From positions 186,001 to 250,000 of the forward strand of contig NZ_AP025183.1 of assembly GCF_020885975.1 (NCBI RefSeq): a stretch of DNA of 64,000 bases, in the 5' to 3' direction. The notes beneath the pieces are model-generated. The model saw only the letters and a list, made by a program, of their open reading frames with translations. It was not told the origin of the DNA and ran no database searches. This document shows positions 62,100 to 64,000 of the stretch, piece after piece. This DNA comes from Flavobacterium ammonificans (lineage in GTDB: Bacteria; Bacteroidota; Bacteroidia; Flavobacteriales; Flavobacteriaceae). The first letter of the stretch is position 1, and each line of letters begins with the position of its first letter. The translations under genes were made by a program, and so were the position numbers.

Positions 62100-64000
62100 T
62101 TAAAAAGTTACATTAAGACCTAAAGCAAATGCTTTTGAACGTGGGTAAGACAAGTAGTCAATACCAGCAGAAGGAACTCCATTTAATGTTTTGTCAGTGT
62201 TTACCTCAGGATCAAATCCAGAATAGTTAGTAAACAACAACAAGTTTTGACCGTTTACAAAGAAACGTGCTGATTTGATTTTCATTTTCTCTAAAGCAGC
62301 CCCTGTAAAAGTATATCCAAAAGTCAAGTTACCCATTCTTAAGAAATCTCCTTTTTCTAAGTACTTAGTAGATGGTGAATTTGGATCTCCAGCATCTTGT
62401 GGAGAAGTAGCTACACTAGCAGGTACGTTTCTTCCACCATTGAAAGCTCCTTTAAAGAAGTATGCATTAGCCGTATTGTTATACAAATAGTGACCAAAAG
62501 CTCCGTAGAAAGAAACCGCTGCATCAAAGTTTTTGTAAGCTACATTAGTAGAGAAACCTAAGTTCATTTTTGGCAAACCTTGTTTTCCCACTAACTTTTT
62601 AGCCGCTAAACCTAAAGTAGCATCCGCACCAGCAGCATCTGCATAGATTGAAGCTCCAGCTGCATCGTATCCTCTAAACTCATACATATAGTAGCTGTAA
62701 ATTGGCTCATTGTTAGTTACAACTTGAGAAAATGCTCCAGTTAAACCTTGACCATTCAAGCCACCTGCTTCAAGAAATCCAGCAAAGTTTTCCATTGTAT
62801 TAGATAAGAAAGAAGCATTAGCAGAGATATCCCAAGTTAAATCTTGTGTATCGATCAATTTGTAATTTGCACTTACTTCTAAACCTTTGTTAATCAAATT
62901 TCCTGCCAAATTTACAAAACGTGGAGATGGTGGACCTGGCTGAGAAGTAGCCGCAGGTACAGGGAAAATCAAATCCTGTGTATCTCTCATGAAATAATCA
63001 ACAGAACCTGTAAATCTATTATTGAATAAAGCAAAATCTACTCCCAAACCTGAAGATGTAGTAGTTTCCCATATCAAGTTTGCATTAGCTCCAGAATCAC
63101 TTTCTAACTTTCCGTTTATAAGGTAAGTTGAACGAGCGACTGCAGAATTCACTGCAAACTCTTGGTTACCAGTAATACCGTAGTTAGCTCTTAATTTAAT
63201 ACTGTTTACTAAACCAACTTTGTCTTCAAATACTTTGTATCCTAAACCTACTGCAGGGAAATAATCGTATTTGTTGTTCGCTCCTAACTTAGTCGAACCA
63301 TCAGAACGTAAAGATGCAGTAATTAAGAATTTCTTGTATAAAGTGGCATTAACCCTTCCAAAGAAAGACTGTAATTCGTTTCTATTTCTGAATGAAGACG
63401 CACGGTATTCATTTTGCAAACCTCCTTCAATATTATCGATTAAGTTAGTTTGTTTTGGATCAAAACCTTTTGCAGAAAAATTACTTCCACTTGCAGTGTA
63501 ATCATAGTAAGAATAACCTGCCAAAGCATCAAAAATAAAATTATCGTTGAATGTTTTATTGTAATTCAAAGTATGCTCAAAAGTTCTACTCATTCTTTCG
63601 ATTTGAGTTACACCAGCTTGTCCAAATTTAACTACAGAAGAACCTGGAGCAGTTGCTTGTGCAACGTTTTGAATTTGAATACCTGGAGACAATTGAGATT
63701 TTCTTGTAGAATTAGAAGTCTCCACACCAAATAGGAATTGGTAGTTCAAGTTATCGTTGATTTTCAAAGTAGATTTAATACTCGCTAACAATTTGTTAGT
63801 ATTTGTATAATCTGTGTAAGCATCAGATAATAAAGCTGGATTCAAGAAAGAGTTGTTAATTCCAGACCCACCATTAGGTGACATATTATATGAACCATCA
63901 GTGTTAGTTAATCTATCCGTTGGGTTCCAGTACATTGCAGCACCGATTAAGTTACCAATAAAACCTGCATCATTTGAAATCAAAGCTGCCTGGTCTCTCA
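62100..64000 (-). CDS. SusC/RagA-family TonB-linked outer-membrane protein, C-terminal part
   Basis: At least 632 residues are visible; the frame stays open to the right edge, so the N-terminal signal peptide, carboxypeptidase-like domain and plug lie outside. The visible part is the TonB-dependent barrel (RDQAALISNDAGF at the edge, then NPTDRLTN and the SusC-typical VNGQNLLLFTNYSGFDPEV and a terminal LGLNVTF strand). It imports large ligands across the outer membrane with the partner SusD. Together they are the usual hallmark of a polysaccharide-utilisation locus. Confidence 0.95.
   Translation of the reverse strand, partial: RDQAALISNDAGFIGNLIGAAMYWNPTDRLTNTDGSYNMSPNGGSGINNSFLNPALLSDAYTDYTNTNKLLASIKSTLKINDNLNYQFLFGVETSNSTRKSQLSPGIQIQNVAQATAPGSSVVKFGQAGVTQIERMSRTFEHTLNYNKTFNDNFIFDALAGYSYYDYTASGSNFSAKGFDPKQTNLIDNIEGGLQNEYRASSFRNRNELQSFFGRVNATLYKKFLITASLRSDGSTKLGANNKYDYFPAVGLGYKVFEDKVGLVNSIKLRANYGITGNQEFAVNSAVARSTYLINGKLESDSGANANLIWETTTSSGLGVDFALFNNRFTGSVDYFMRDTQDLIFPVPAATSQPGPPSPRFVNLAGNLINKGLEVSANYKLIDTQDLTWDISANASFLSNTMENFAGFLEAGGLNGQGLTGAFSQVVTNNEPIYSYYMYEFRGYDAAGASIYADAAGADATLGLAAKKLVGKQGLPKMNLGFSTNVAYKNFDAAVSFYGAFGHYLYNNTANAYFFKGAFNGGRNVPASVATSPQDAGDPNSPSTKYLEKGDFLRMGNLTFGYTFTGAALEKMKIKSARFFVNGQNLLLFTNYSGFDPEVNTDKTLNGVPSAGIDYLSYPRSKAFALGLNVTF

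Noticed and set aside
1..64000. tRNA, rRNA, tmRNA or riboswitch genes
   Set aside because: I inspected all intergenic gaps (largest about 200 bases) and found no cloverleaf-like or conserved RNA core; a covariance-model search would be decisive.

Overview
The window is a chromosomal segment of a member of the Bacteroidota, most likely Flavobacterium or a close relative in the Flavobacteriaceae. The DNA is visibly AT-rich. It carries the gliding/type IX secretion translocon gene sprA, a PorG-type protein, a PorP/SprF protein and a type B sorting-domain protein. It also has a SusC/SusD pair and several -7 elements of the TAnnTTTG type used by this phylum, while classical Shine-Dalgarno sequences are largely absent. 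It is densely coding: 51 protein genes, no gap above about 200 bases, and no rRNA, tRNA, CRISPR array, prophage or insertion sequence that I could see.

Region 1 (1-13.2 kb) is housekeeping: the end of a T9SS cargo protein, a folK-deoxynucleoside kinase fusion, sppA, a DUF2797 protein, a GH3-like enzyme, serB, the tig-clpP-clpX protein-quality block, a small holin-like membrane protein, an alpha/beta hydrolase and pdxJ. Region 2 (13.3-21.8 kb) is the envelope block CBS protein-nadK-porG-uppS-bamA-ompH-ompH followed by murI, coupling NADP supply, undecaprenyl carrier synthesis and outer-membrane protein insertion. Region 3 (21.8-31.3 kb) holds a gamma carbonic anhydrase, PorP/SprF, a duplicated-domain NifU protein, a DUF255 thioredoxin-fold protein, tsaB, an adaptor-TolC efflux pair without its inner-membrane pump, and a DUF4403 lipoprotein.

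Region 4 (31.3-36.4 kb, minus strand) builds cytochrome c oxidase: heme O synthase, two subunit III paralogues, subunit IV, a SCO-like protein lacking its copper ligands, a true SCO, DUF420 and a small Cys-x-x-Cys membrane protein. A perfect Crp/Fnr-type palindrome lies just upstream, and a hairpin terminator divides the structural from the assembly genes. Region 5 (36.4-49.1 kb) runs maeB-ruvA-sprA-gcvH-vanZ-MFS, preceded by a CBS gene.

Region 6 (49.1-64 kb, minus strand) looks like an accessory nutrient-acquisition locus. It has a SusC/SusD pair ending in two tandem terminators. Then come two very large paralogous FG-GAP/ASPIC-UnbV lipoproteins that overlap by 8 bases, a vanadium-haloperoxidase-like lipoprotein and a membrane-tethered GyrI-like protein. 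Finally a sugar-type MFS transporter and a PfkB sugar kinase lie behind two LacI-type operators spaced 21 bp apart. No glycoside hydrolase or LacI gene lies inside the window, so the substrate is unknown. This locus is the best candidate for something undescribed.
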